NCBI GenBank assembly: GCA_020744425.1
Contig: JAGMUV010000029.1
Span: 496,001-560,000, forward strand
Length of the DNA: 64,000 bases
Reading direction: 5' to 3'
Origin: Dactylonectria macrodidyma
Taxonomy: Eukaryota; Ascomycota; Sordariomycetes; Hypocreales; Nectriaceae
Shown: piece by piece, positions 10,401 to 20,263 of the stretch
Layout: each line of letters opens with the position of its first letter
Numbering within the stretch: the first letter of the stretch is position 1
The notes under the pieces: generated by a model
What the model was told of the DNA's origin: nothing
The model's database searches: none
Seen by the model: only the letters and a program-made list of their open reading frames with translations
Translations under genes and position numbers: made by a program

Positions 10401-11178
10401 GATCGCCAGGAATTGGTGGGTTTGAGATTGTTTCGATAGCGTTGGATCTCGAGCTGGCATCTGACAGTCCGTGCTGCTCACACTGCTCCTCGCCCTGGGC
10501 AGGCACCTCCGGAAGCAATGAGACGTGAACAGGGCTTGTGACTGGCTGTGAAAAAGTCACTCGGCCTCGTTGCTCTTGACGCCTTTGTTCGGCCCAGGCA
10601 AGGTCCCTTTCGTGGGCCAAGGCAAGTGCAGAGGCGAGGTGCCGGTCTGTTTGTACGAGCTGGCGACCCAATCCTAAGGCAGTCGGGAGGATCGTCATTC
10701 TCGTTACAGCTCGCGTTATACGCTCATTTCGGCTCTGTTGATTGGTACACTGCCTCTCCCGTATGGTCTTGGCCGGGTCTGGTATCAGTGTGTCAACGTG
10801 TTGGAACGGTTGGCTTGGTCGATACTGGGAGGTGCGATAATTATTCCGGAGGTATATATCTGATTTTCGCCACTGAACACCTGGAATATCCTTGCCGATC
10901 GAATCGTGAAGTTCAGGCAGAGAGTAAAAATGCTGATTGAGCCATCCTGCAGGCACGCCGCCCGTACCTTCCGTACCATATTGACATATTTCGAGGCTGG
11001 CCGTTAAACTGCCTGACGACTGGTCTGAGTTGCTCGACGAAGGCCGCGATGGCGTTTGACTAGGGGGATTGATCGTGCTAATTGGACTTCTGCGACGGCT
11101 TATATTGGCGGCAGCGGCATCAGGTGAAGGCATTGTAGAGCTGCTCCTTCTTATAGTCAGGTCGCCTGGACAGACCAT
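7468..11178 (-). CDS. MULE (Mutator-like) transposase, apparently intact
   Basis: A 1236-residue uninterrupted frame. Order of parts: a low-complexity N-terminus; a FAR1/WRKY-GCM1-like DNA-binding region at about 265-355 (C301, C325, then HYHNHNP); a MULE DDE domain with candidate triad D479 (SFDNTY), D544 (VITDFDD) and E705 (SGTEASNNN); a SWIM-like C807..C817-x-H819; a CX2CX4HX6C zinc knuckle at C994, C997, H1002 and C1009; and a C-terminal module (about 1098-1220) rich in Trp and charged residues. It cuts and pastes DNA; a nuclear site is expected. It is close to Hop-like elements of Fusarium. An internal ATG (residue 16) could be the true start. With no stop or frameshift it could still be active, unlike every other transposase here except perhaps the pogo at 40.4 kb. 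Confidence 0.9.
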   Translation of the reverse strand: MVCPGDLTIRRSSSTMPSPDAAAANISRRRSPISTINPPSQTPSRPSSSNSDQSSGSLTASLEICQYGTEGTGGVPAGWLNQHFYSLPELHDSIGKDIPGVQWRKSDIYLRNNYRTSQYRPSQPFQHVDTLIPDPAKTIRERQCTNQQSRNERITRAVTRMTILPTALGLGRQLVQTDRHLASALALAHERDLAWAEQRRQEQRGRVTFSQPVTSPVHVSLLPEVPAQGEEQCEQHGLSDASSRSNAIETISNPPIPGDPAPSVDALFARVNSFAKTHGFGVIKAHGMIRPGQRSRYVFQCDRYGAPRPGRGAGLRKRKSRKSGCLWKIIAEALPENGFQWTLRHFPDAEHHYHNHNPSTDAAAHPVHRQLTSPIKATIQSSSRRIGIRARDIGGMVRDHFPDSVYTQRDIYNARARINRENLGGYSSTAALIKLFDDKEVPYVAEWARDEPGRLVGLVWTFPYCIRMWRRFSEVVSFDNTYNTNRFKLPLFQVTGQTCLGTVFNAAFGLIDNERLEGFQFLANGVRTLLDQYSIRSPDVVITDFDDQTKKALGVEFQDAQQQICIHHINSNVMLQSKRKWVYPTRDSSTGEESSSDEPDATLNQRDRQAVQASGRQEEPISQDNLSRPITHDYHGVLMLWRLVVFAETEEDHEKAWECLCTQFGDQRAILTYLYGTYMPVRAQWARCFIRKYRNFGIRVTSGTEASNNNIKSYLLNGMSHLYRLVEAIQGMLEDQEREFRQACAQDEVLTAREHVGRGSEYLGELPKMVSQKALSLITREHRKALKGIPSPANPWPDAIRSCDDDCTVSIELGVPCYHTIYRKLITATPLAKWDIHPRWHLREPVSEDVHRRILDPKIATNLRGRPKNNPQPLPASMVVGASSQTRSRQGLDSQPQSSQPERRGRSPGSRNKTTLAHFAGKASQSQSSLSSQGRTLPLGSGKTTGMRASGRRTQPSVRRQRSQWELSSDGETTLSVQTGSTAVKAATRAPSTCSKCHTVSHTMTSKACPLRHSELLSQSDLASEPASRPTTLHIAAVPTPLVPPLPTIQDSPTGPHSPIIPDGPAGTAPSSVGGESVVQQPCHLREPLLHSPLRHDSPQAIYGKYVATRSAWFAAQPTGSIKTNQQYRRAMGLPQRYDKQSYEWCLDYKQMAKRCITSTGSREWTKEEMMAYLDWGKAEDKRVEAQVVKEMGDNPLASKRRGVKDIWKSVERDSKKQQALHSTTGSVDQCIVVKP

Positions 11179-11440
11179 CGGCAGGATTGGTAATGACGGG
11201 AATATGTGGTCACGTAATGTTAAACAGGGATAACGTCATTATCCAGCGGTTCTTTCTACAATTGGTTATGCTCGGTTTCAGTGTGGCCGTGTTGATAAAC
11301 GTATTGTCCTCGTCAGGCGTTGAGAGAAATAATGGCGATGGCCGAGATACCGCGATGTGACGCGATGTGACGCGAATTGTCAACCAGCTGGCAAGAATGC
11401 GGCAGAATTCTGGCGCGTACAGGTGCACTAACAGGTGGGA

Positions 11441-11527
11441 TTTGGACCAATGAGAAGCGCAAAAAGTGCGGCACCCGTAAGCTTGCGGCACCCGTATCAA
11501 AGTGGTGCGGCACCCCTATCAATTGCC
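11441..11527. repeat. 87-bp inverted repeat, right copy
   Basis: It is the inverted partner of 6970-7056. The reading frame of the following MULE remnant runs through it, and recognisable transposase sequence starts immediately after it at about 11528. This suggests that an element end has cut into the 5' part of that gene. Confidence 0.8.
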
Positions 11528-12759
11528 AATATAAGACTTCCTCGGCTAAGACGAATTGTCCCTTCCACATCGTTATTCATTTCATGAAAGACTCATCAAC
11601 CTATGGCTTCAAAATCATCTCCAATGAGCACAATCACGAACCATCGGCCGATGCGATATCTTCCACCTACCTACGAACCCAGACCCAGCGGGAATTTGGC
11701 CACGCTGCGCTTGAAACCATTGTCGAAGAGAGATCCAAGGCCGGAGGAACAACCGCCAGGGAGATCGCAAGGCAAATCTGTATCGATTTTCCTAGCGTTA
11801 GTATCAATCGGCATGACGTTCTTGCTATCCAGAAGCGGCTTCGAGAGGGCAGGTATGGGGCCCTAACCTCGACCCAAGCGTTCATTAGCCTTCTTGAACA
11901 GGATCCGGAAGTCTTTTACCACAACATATATCGTGGACCTGATAGGAAGCTTTGCCGCTTCTTCTGGACCTACACCCATTGCATTGAGGACTGGAAGCGA
12001 AGTCCCGAGTTGTTAATGATCGACTGTACGTACAAGGTTAAACGCTTTAACCTACCTTTGTTCCAGGTTATAGGAACTATGCCTTTGCACACCAATTTTA
12101 GCGCTGGCTTTGGCCTTTGCGATCGAGAAGATGCGGATGCCTTCACCTGGATGGCTCAACAACTCCGAGAGGCAGGGACAAAAGCCAATATCCCCGCGCC
12201 AAAGGTTATCATTACTGACTTTAACAAAGCACTAAAAAATGGCATTACTACTGCCTTTCCAGAAATACAGCAACAGATGTGCCTTTAGCATATCATGAAG
12301 AACGTCATTCTTAACATCAAGCGGAAGTGGAACGGATCCCTTGATGGATGTGAGATCATAGGCCGGGCCAGAGAGGGATACGATAACCCGCGAGCTATCT
12401 ATAAGAGATATATTGCGGCGAGAGAGGCTTGGTACAAAAGGCAGCCTCGTGGTAGTGTCAAGACTAACCAGCAGTACCGGAAGGCAATGGGTCTGCCTCA
12501 GCGTTACGATAAAGCAAGCTACCGTTGGTGTCTTGACTGGAAGCAAATGGGTAAGCGCTGTAGGACATCTACAGTTAATAGAGATTGGACTAAGGAAGGG
12601 ATGATAGCCTACCTAGATTGGAACAAGGCAGAAGACGATCGTGTTAAGGCTCGAGTTGCTGCCGAGATGGATCAAATGCCCTTTTCAAGTAGAGGAGGTA
12701 GGGGTGAGATCTGGGAGGCAGCCGCGAGGGATATCAAAGCAGTGTTGCAAATAATATAA
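11528..12759 (+). pseudogene. MULE transposase remnant (5' truncated, internal deletion, one stop)
   Basis: It opens inside a FAR1-like domain (CPFHIVIHF...NEHNHEPS), then has the first half of a MULE domain with D in LLMIDCTYK and D in VIITDFNK. A TAG at 12286-12288 sits where related proteins have Trp or His before HI; TGG to TAG would be one CpA-type change on the other strand. In the same frame it jumps from the region after the second Asp to the C-terminal module (NPRAIYKRYIAAREAW ... DYLDWNKAED-like), so several hundred codons (catalytic Glu, SWIM, zinc knuckle) are deleted. Its end is cut by the hAT element beginning at 12740. It cannot encode a working transposase. Confidence 0.85.
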
Positions 12760-12924
12760 ACAATGCGTATATTGGCAATATGGACCCCTCGCAATATTAT
12801 CGTATTGTCAAGGGGTGCATATTGTATTACCCAATATGAACATGGCCGATATTGTATTGTATTGCCAAGAATCCAATATATTGGCAGTGTGACAATATAT
12901 CCCATATATTACACGTGACCTTCA

Positions 12925-15103
12925 TTATTCAACTGCTGCAGCGAAAATACCGTCACCTTGAAAATCCCGTATCCTAAACCATGACTTCAAGCATTCTAAT
13001 GCTTCAATTATATCACTCCCAAGTCGATTTCGACGATCTGTAATGGTTATCTTTGCCCCAGAGAAGAGTCGTTCGGGCTCGGCAGACATTGCAGGAATTG
13101 ACAGTATATCCACGGCCATTTTGCTCAGGTTAGGATAGTTTTTTTACTGTGTCTCCTCTAGCCACCATGCAAGGGCGCTTATAAACCCATAAACCCGTTC
13201 AGACTTACAATAACGCTCATACTCATCTGTGATAAGCGCTGGTTGTAGATGCTTGTTTCTCCAACTCAAGAACTCGTTCGTAGTCGTCGACGGGACCTCA
13301 GATAGAGGAAGATGCGGTTCCACAGGTTTATATTCATCCCACAGTGTCTCCATCAACTTCTTTGACGACCCAGCCCACTCCTTCTTCCAGTTCTCGTGTA
13401 TGTAGTGCCATTTATGCGAAGGGTGCAGCACAATCGCAGCAACGTAGGCAGGCGATTCGTCAGTAAGGCGATAGTACTTGTCCATTTTCGCCCATCCCGA
13501 GTTATACATCGGTGCCATAATCCGGTCGTCGATATGTGCCTCCTTCCCTGCTTCGAATTGTGCCAATACGAAGTCCATAGCCAAGAGGACATTGTCGAGG
13601 GTTGCAAACGATGACTCGAGAGCCTTGGTAGTCATTTTGAGCTTCTCTAAAAAGGACTGGATCTTCTCGAGGATGATCCAGTCCTCCGAATAGAGCTCGT
13701 CTCCAGCGCAATCTGCTTCCGCCCATTTGTTAAATACCCGTCGATTGCGTCCCTAAGATGCAAGGCCGCTTGTAGCATAATATACCACGAACTCCACCTC
13801 GTGTCGTTATCTCGCGCAAGCTTGCGGTTATGGCTAATAGCCATAAACTTCTGGCAACGCTGAACACTTCGTTGGATGAAAACGACAAAGTTATGAAGCT
13901 TGCCAAGAGGACCTTTTGCCGCCATGCCTCGATCTCCTTTAGCGTCACAATATATGTACCAGGATCGTCGTGTTCGAGCTTCTCATTGTCGGTAACGAAG
14001 AGGAAAGCTTTGGCGGCGAGGTTGATGATGTGACCTTGGCAGCGAAGGCGGTGAGATCTGGGGTCGTATTGAATGTCAAATCGGCGCAGAAGGCCTGTGA
14101 ATCTTAGGCCAAATCCGAAGAAATAGTGCGTCGTACTGACCAAGAGAAAGAGATCTCATCATTGTATCGTTGTTGCCTGCATTGTCCATCACGAAATATC
14201 CAAGTTTTGAAGCAACCCCCAATCATCGACCACTTCCAAAACTGCCGCTGCAAGGTGAGAACCATCGTGCTCACTGTCGATGTCTTTCAAGGCCAAGACA
14301 TGGTGTTCCAGCTGTCCGTCTTCCGTAACATAGTGAGCGACTACGCCTAAGATGGCCAAAGAGTTGGGAGAAGTCCAAATGTCGCAGCTGATGTGAATCC
14401 TTGACTTTGCCGACTGTATGCGCTGCTTGACCTTATCCTTCTGGCCTTCATACTGCCGCATAATCCATTTCTTGATGGTTTCGTGTGTATCTGGAAGCCA
14501 AGTATCGATATCGGTATTGAGGCAAGCCAAGAGTGCTCGGAACTCTGGGCATTCCACAAGCCGAAGTGGGAGAGAACAGGCCGTAATAAACCTTACGTAT
14601 AACACTTCGAGCTGGTTTGGGTCGATCGAGTCTCCAGATTGATCGTTGAGCCGACGGCGTTTTCGGGGGTTTTCATCGGCCGTAAAACGAGCTTGTTCGA
14701 GAATAGTTCGTATACTTATGACTTTAGCTGTTCGTGGGGCGCCTTTTGGGAGGCCATGACCATCAGGAAGAGGATCTGTAAGGTGCTTGGCTGGAGCGGC
14801 AGTTCCACCAGAACAGGAATACGTTTTGTCACAATGCTTACAGCGCCACTCTTCTTTTCCGGTCCGTTGATTGTAGTATCTTGTCTCTATCTCCTCGTCT
14901 AGCATATGGGAGAAGACCCATGATGTTCTTGGCTTGGCCAAGGAGGTTCTAGAGACTGTGCGAGGTCGCGACGATTGGCAATTGGAGGTTTGGCTCTCGT
15001 CTGGGTCATGTAATTGCTGACTGGAGAGCTCCGAAAAGTCGTCTGATATTGACGACCCTCTTCGTTGCGACGTTTGAACAAAAGGCAGGCGTTGTTGAGG
15101 CAT
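12925..15103 (-). pseudogene. hAT transposase with BED finger, frameshifted
   Basis: Parts in order on the minus strand: a BED zinc finger (CKHCDKTYSCSGG ... KHL); the hAT core (HISCDIWTSPNSLAILG); a segment reading NLAAKAFLFV after an intron at about 14100-14145; DNDTRWSSWY; the DKYYRLTDESPAY region; and the C-terminal dimerisation domain (MAVDILSIPAMSAEPERLFS ... CLKSWF). At least three one-base frameshifts are needed to join these (near 14195 in an A-run, near 13910, near 13735), and a TAA at about 13141 interrupts the last part. It is not functional. The ATG at 15103 starts the BED-containing frame. Confidence 0.85.
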
Positions 15104-15246
15104 GGAGGTTGTCAGTAGTCTTCTGTAGAGTGACAGAAGAGGGTCTCGAGGGGCTGCCCGTGAAACGATACCCTACCCTGTAGACCATGAATTTATACTT
15201 TCACTACGCGTTTTCATGCCTATGACGTAAAACAATAAACCAGTTA

Positions 15247-15659
15247 CGCGTTTTCTTCGCAGGTGTCCCCACAAGTCGACGTTAATTGTCAACAAAACAA
15301 GTGCATTTCGCCCGAAGATCCGCCAGCCAATACAGACCATATATTGCCAATATGGATAGCATTATATTGTATTGTCACAATATCACAACCTGCGTATTAT
15401 ATTGGTGCAATATCAGAAAACGCATATTGTATTGCAATACAAACCATATAATATGGATTTTCTGATATTGTAACAATACAATACAGAGACTGTCATATTG
15501 TGACAATACAATATAAGGCTGCCCATATTGGCAATATATTGTCTGTTGGTTGACTGTTTTGGTGTAACAGGTTGGGGCAAGCCTGCTACATCTTGGGCAA
15601 AATTCACTTGTTTGTTGACAATTTAAAATCGACAAGTGAACACGCGTAGAAGAAACGCG
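15247..15659. mobile_element. 413-bp MITE with long terminal inverted repeats, TA flanks
   Basis: It starts CGCGTTTTCTTC and ends with the inverse GAAGAAACGCG, directly flanked by TA on both sides (15245-15246 and 15660-15661). About 75 bp at each end are inverted copies, including TTGTCAACAAAACAAGTG against its inverse. The core is a series of small palindromes around ATATTG and CAATAT. There is no coding potential. A TA duplication suggests mobilisation by a Tc1/mariner/pogo-type transposase. It sits just upstream of the hAT transposase start. A second partial CGCGTTTTC match lies at about 15206. Confidence 0.75.
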
Positions 15660-15799
15660 TAATTAAGGTATGAATTCAGGCTGAGTGGGTGGGCGTGTCT
15701 TCCAACAAGGGCCTTTCTCAGCCCCCACTTGTGTCCCACATCCCACAGACCAGTTAGACACTGAACTCCCTCGACGCCTCAACGCCGGCCTTTTGTTGA

Positions 15800-15900
15800 A
15801 AAGTCGCAAAGAAAGTATTAGAGTGCTTGAAGTCATGGTTTGGGATTCGAGATTTTCAAGGTGACAATATTTTAGCCGCGGCAGGTGAATAATAAAGGTC
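15800..15900 (+). pseudogene. Inverted fragment of the hAT transposase C-terminus
   Basis: The plus strand reads CLKSWFGIRDFQGDNILAAA, then GE and a stop. This matches the last residues of the minus-strand hAT transposase (ending at 12925). The two lie in opposite directions at the two ends of the same element, which makes the inverted ends unusually long. Confidence 0.75.
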
Positions 15901-16088
15901 ACGTGTAATATATGGGATATATTGTCACACTGCCAACATATTGGATTCTTGGCAATACAATACAATATCGGCCATGTTCAAAATTGGGTAATACAATATG
16001 CACCCCTTGACAATACAATAATATTGCGAGGGGTCCATATTGCCAATATACGTATTGTTTATATTATTAGCAACACTGCTTCGATGTG

Positions 16089-16222
16089 TCCATTTAGTGA
16101 TGCCAAATGCAATGGTGTCAACCCGTCAATTTTTATGACTGTAGCGTTAGCACCCTTCTCGATGAGCAGCTTGGCCACTTCGATGTGTCCATTCTGTGAT
16201 GCTAAAAGCAATGATAGCTTTA
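16089..16222 (-). pseudogene. Ankyrin-repeat gene fragment
   Basis: The minus strand encodes one and a half ankyrin repeats: LLLASQNGHIEVAKLLIEKG, then a repeat with DGLTPLHLASLNGHIEA. The frame runs straight into the hAT end at 16088. Upstream of about 16222 the repeat pattern is lost. It is either a broken host gene or a captured fragment. The rest of the gene is not found on the other side of the hAT element. Confidence 0.7.
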
Positions 16223-16803
16223 AGCGGCTCTGTTAATAGAAAAACTCGAAGGTATGAGTTTGCGGGGAAGTTAGGTGGCGGGCTAGATGAGGTTAGCAGT
16301 AAATTTTAGTGGTGGGTTAATTTGTATGCCTAAGGTTCTACTCTATGGTCGGATTTTGCGAGTTTTTATGGTAGTAAGGTCCTCATGAGGGTGTGATTGA
16401 CCAATCGCTTGTAAATTACACTACCCACCACTTTACTGATTATTCATCAAATAAGGTTGCGGGGAACCACTTAATGCAGAAATTGAATTTTTCAACAAGA
16501 GTTCATGATTTCAACCTTGCACCCTCGTGTAGAATATTGGGATTGCATCGCGTCATCTCCCTGAGTTCGCTTATCTTTCACTAGGGCCATAAAAGCGATA
16601 AACATCAATCTACACCGGATCACGGATATCGGAAGCCCAAGTGGGCCGACAGTAATAAGGGGCAAGCGGGGTATTTCATCTCGCTGAGGACTCACAAATA
16701 CTTCAAACTTGAGAATGCATAAAGGTACTTTTCCCCGTCGTCGTCCAGTGGTAGAATTTTGATAGTAATTATCGATTTAGCTCAGAATTCCGTTAGTAGC
16801 ATT
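16223..16803. other. Spacer before the transcription factor gene
   Basis: AT-rich, without a recognisable gene or repeat pair. It is likely to contain the promoter of the gene starting at 16804. Confidence 0.4.
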
Positions 16804-18657
16804 ATGGCTGCATCACCCGACAGGAATAATAACGAACGACCGCTTGAATTTGTCACTTTCAGCATCCCACCGCAAGACGCAGATCCGACCAAGCATGCGG
16901 ATTCATTAAGGGTGATTCGCTCCCACGCGATGAGGGACCACGTCTGGACACAAAATCACCCTTCAATTGCTAGAAAGGGATTGGGCGAGACCAATCGCAC
17001 CCTCAGGCAACAATCAGCGCATATGGGAAGGTATAGATTGAATGAAAAGCCGAACCCCGTGTCAAAGAGGCCACGACGTAGCAACAAAGGCACGACTAGT
17101 TCCGGCGATTGTACAATACCTCCGCAAGCTCGTTACTCCAATGCCATACTTTCGGAGTTGGATTTGGGTTCCGTTCTTCAGCACCAAGTACTGCATGGTT
17201 CAGAAGTTTCGTTAGGCACACGCTTTAACCCTTTTAATGCAACTTTGCTCAACCTGGGATCTAAGAGCCAAAGACTCATATTCTACTGTAAGTTTAAACA
17301 TCATATATATGTTTCCAAGTTATCTTAAGCTAGGGATACGATGCTAAAGTGTCTCCTTTGAAAATATGCACTAACATGCGCATAAAGACCACCAAGCCTA
17401 CTCCATGAACATCGTCGCCCTTAACTTTCAGGAACATTGCCTTTCGAACGCTATAGCCAATTCGGCGCTATTACATGCCATTTTGTACATCGTGGCCACT
17501 GACTATGACCTAAAACGAGGAGAGTCAGATTCTGCTTTATCCATTCATCATGGTGGCGAAGCGGTTCGAGCGATCAACATGCAACTGAATAACGGTGTTT
17601 TGGCCGACACGACAGTCGCAGCTGTTGCAATACTAGCAACCAGAGAGGTATGTCGAATTACAAGCACATTTCTGATTGCATGGTTTAACAAAAGCACGTA
17701 CCTGCAGAATCTCAACGGCAGGTTTCAATTAGCGAATATCCATATGAATGGATTGCAACACATGATTGCGAAAAAGGGAGGGATAGAAAACATAAAAGAC
17801 ATACATCAGCGAGTAGCCACTTGGTAAGGTGTAGCAAGCGGCTTATTTCCTGTTTTTTATACTAATGTAGAACTCCCAGGGCAGACTTCTGCGACTCGAA
17901 TGTGCGGAATTGTCGACCTCGTTTCTGCCAGCCGCCCATATCACCGCTAATGCCCTTAAATAATGCATCTATAAACCTCATGGGTGCGATGCTTAACCCA
18001 GAGGATATCCTAGGAGCTGCATCACCTATTATTCCTGTGATCCAAACCCTTCGACATATATCCCTGTCTATGGATTCAAGTCATTCTGGAATACTGGATA
18101 GGAGTTTGATCAGCCTCTCGATTTATGAAGCTGAATACAGTCTCAATCTATTGAATAGACCGATGGGTGGCGTTAGTGAGTATGGAAATGGCCAGCCGTC
18201 TGAAGTCGTACCGTTGAAGATTGCGGCACATATCTATCTCTATCTTATGATTAGGGAGCTTCCGGGCGGTTCACCAGTATTTGGAGAACTTACTAGAAGA
18301 TTTCGCGCTTCATTGGAGGCGCAGACGGAACAATGGTGGATTGCAAGCAGAGACCGACAGTGCTGGGTCCTTTGGATGCTATATATTGCTTTTGCGGCAG
18401 CACCAGAGGAACCTAATAAGCAGTGGTTCCTGACCAAAGGACTCTTATTGTGCGAGATGCTTAATTTGATGGCAAGAGATGAGCTGGAGCGCATCTTGAG
18501 GAGTGTGTTATGGAATGGTAGTCGATGCCATGATGAGCTTAATAAGGATTCTGGTTTTGGGGAACTCGTCAACATGGTGAGACTGCGATCAGTTTCGGAT
18601 AACAGCTCCGATGCAGTAAATGCGGCTGCACTTAGTACGTGGAACTGCGCAAATTAA
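16804..18657 (+). CDS. Fungal-specific transcription factor domain protein lacking a Zn2Cys6 cluster
   Basis: Four exons join in frame: 16804-17287, 17388-17647, 17708-17823 and 17880-18657, giving 545 aa. Introns are 100, 60 and 56 nt with GT..AG ends. The C-terminal two thirds look like the fungal-specific regulatory (Fungal_trans_2-type) domain: HCLSNAIANSALLHAILYIVA, then HHGGEAVRAINMQL and DTTVAAVAILATRE. The N-terminus (VTFSIPPQDADP...) has no cysteine cluster, so it is a family member without its own classical DNA-binding domain, or it acts with a partner. No stop interrupts the spliced frame. The first in-frame ATG is at 16804. Likely nuclear; targets unknown. Confidence 0.75.
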
Positions 18658-18878
18658 TTAATTAGGGAGGACTGGGTGATAAAGAATAGACGTAGGGTGT
18701 CAAATAAATCTCCAAACCGTTTTTACCCAAGCACCAAGAACTCTAGCAGAATTTAGACAAAAGCTATGGACAACTATGCTAGTGCCGGATGGTAATCCAC
18801 AACACGACAATGCGCCATTTGTCCCCAACCCCGGCCTTCATTGTTTCACCTTGGCAATCTTTCCCAGTCAAGTCAAAT

Positions 18879-19940
18879 CTAAATACCAACGAGATCTTTA
18901 GTATCCAACTCATTAGACACTGCAAAAATTTCATCGGCTTGGTCATCAACTGTCTTTAGCTTTCGGCCCAATAACTTCTCCAGCGTAGGGTCCAGAAAAG
19001 CCTTTTCACCTTGAGAAATTGCGGTATGCCAACTGGCCCAGTTGTCAAGGAAGCTTTCCTGCTCCGGAGGCACGCTCCCATTCTGTATGTGCCACTTGAT
19101 TGCCTCCTGAATAGGTAGTACGCGCACATTGACTTTTCTGCCGGTATGCTTCATAAACTTCTCAATGATATCCGCCCCTGACAAGAGCTCAGGGCCAGTC
19201 AAGTTGATTATCTTATTTATGTACTCTTGCTACTCTGAGGTTAGTTGCGAAGGTATGAACACAGACGCTCATTACTGAGAGATGCACTCACCCAGTTGGC
19301 AATGACATAGCCTGCAGCCTCGCCAAGTTCATTGCGATCGGCCCAATGTTCAAGCCCGTCATTCGGCATCACAGCCTCCAGAGTGGCCTCAGGGTCGCCA
19401 CTCAGATTTAAGAAACCAGCAAAGTTGTTCCAGAGATGTGCGTAGGATGCCATACGAAGGATCGTATACATAAGTCCACTTGCTTTCAAGTAAGACTCAG
19501 TCTGGAGATGAGCTTAAGCAACTTGTGCAACACTAGAAGTTCCTTCCGCACCACCACAGAATGAGAGTGAAGTATAGATCACATGGCGGACGCCGACTGC
19601 CTTGGCCGCGTCGATAGCATTGCGATGCAATGTAAAGCGTTCCTCGCCCATCGATAGGAACGACACAAGGAACAAGACGTCAGCACCAGAATAAGATTCC
19701 TCTAATGTTGATGGTTCGTAAAGGTTGCCCTTGCGAATCTCAACGCCCGTGTTCACAATTCTGGCAGGTATGGCGGATGTGTTGTAAGACGAGAGCCGGA
19801 GTTACGAAACCAGAATGAGTTTTTTATCCAAGATTGTCTGAAGGGCAGAGCGGCCAATGCCACCAGTTGAGCCTAGACCTTTATTAGCTTTACTACTGTC
19901 ACAAGGCAATTCTTGGACTATTACCTGTAAGGACAAACAT
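18879..19940 (-). pseudogene. NmrA-like / atypical SDR oxidoreductase with two premature stops
   Basis: The first exon encodes MFVLTG and joins, after an intron at about 19876-19923, to GSTGGIGRSALQTIL, a Rossmann nucleotide-binding loop. The protein then continues with SYNTSAIP, GVEIRKGNL, GADVLFLVS, VRHVIYTSLS and, after a second intron (about 19238-19301), NLTGPELLS. This order matches NmrA-like NAD(P)-binding proteins. Two in-frame TAA codons interrupt it (about 19800 and 19514-19516). Both sit where Gln (CAA) is plausible, so each needs only C to T at CpA. No other damage is seen, so inactivation is recent. The stop codon ends at 18879. Confidence 0.75.
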
Positions 19941-20263
19941 GCTTTGCTTCGAACGTATGGATGTGAACTTTGTAACGATATGCAACCGAATTGCTATGCA
20001 GAGTGTCGATCTCAATAGAATAGTGTGATATAAATCTATACAAAAGACTCTGAAATTTTTGAACGCTTGGGTTATATCAAGATTTTATATCCGCATGTGC
20101 CACACGTCTTGCTATCGCGCTGTGTAAATAAACGAGCACGACAAAGACGGGCCATGATTAAGCGACTACGATTACAAATGCAGGCGAAAGGAAAAGTATG
20201 CCAAATCATAGAAGCTGAATCACATGGAAACAAGCTCTAGGTCCCGTTTACTTATATGATTCT
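19941..20263. other. Spacer between the oxidoreductase and the palindrome
   Basis: No gene, repeat pair or RNA feature recognised. It holds the presumed promoter of the NmrA-like gene. Confidence 0.4.

Larger units (their letters stand above)
12740..16088. mobile_element. hAT element with long inverted ends (foldback-like)
   Basis: Both ends read CAGTGTTGC inward, a hAT-like terminus. The inverted similarity continues for about 250 bp, through AT-rich repeats of the type ATATTGGCAATATGG and into the last codons of the transposase. The left side carries the transposase on the minus strand; the right side carries only a fragment of the same 3' end in the opposite direction. The left flank is the MULE remnant and the right flank is ankyrin-repeat coding sequence. 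The 8-bp flanks (12732-12739 and 16089-16096) are not direct repeats, so this is probably a rearranged or composite element rather than one clean insertion. Confidence 0.75.
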
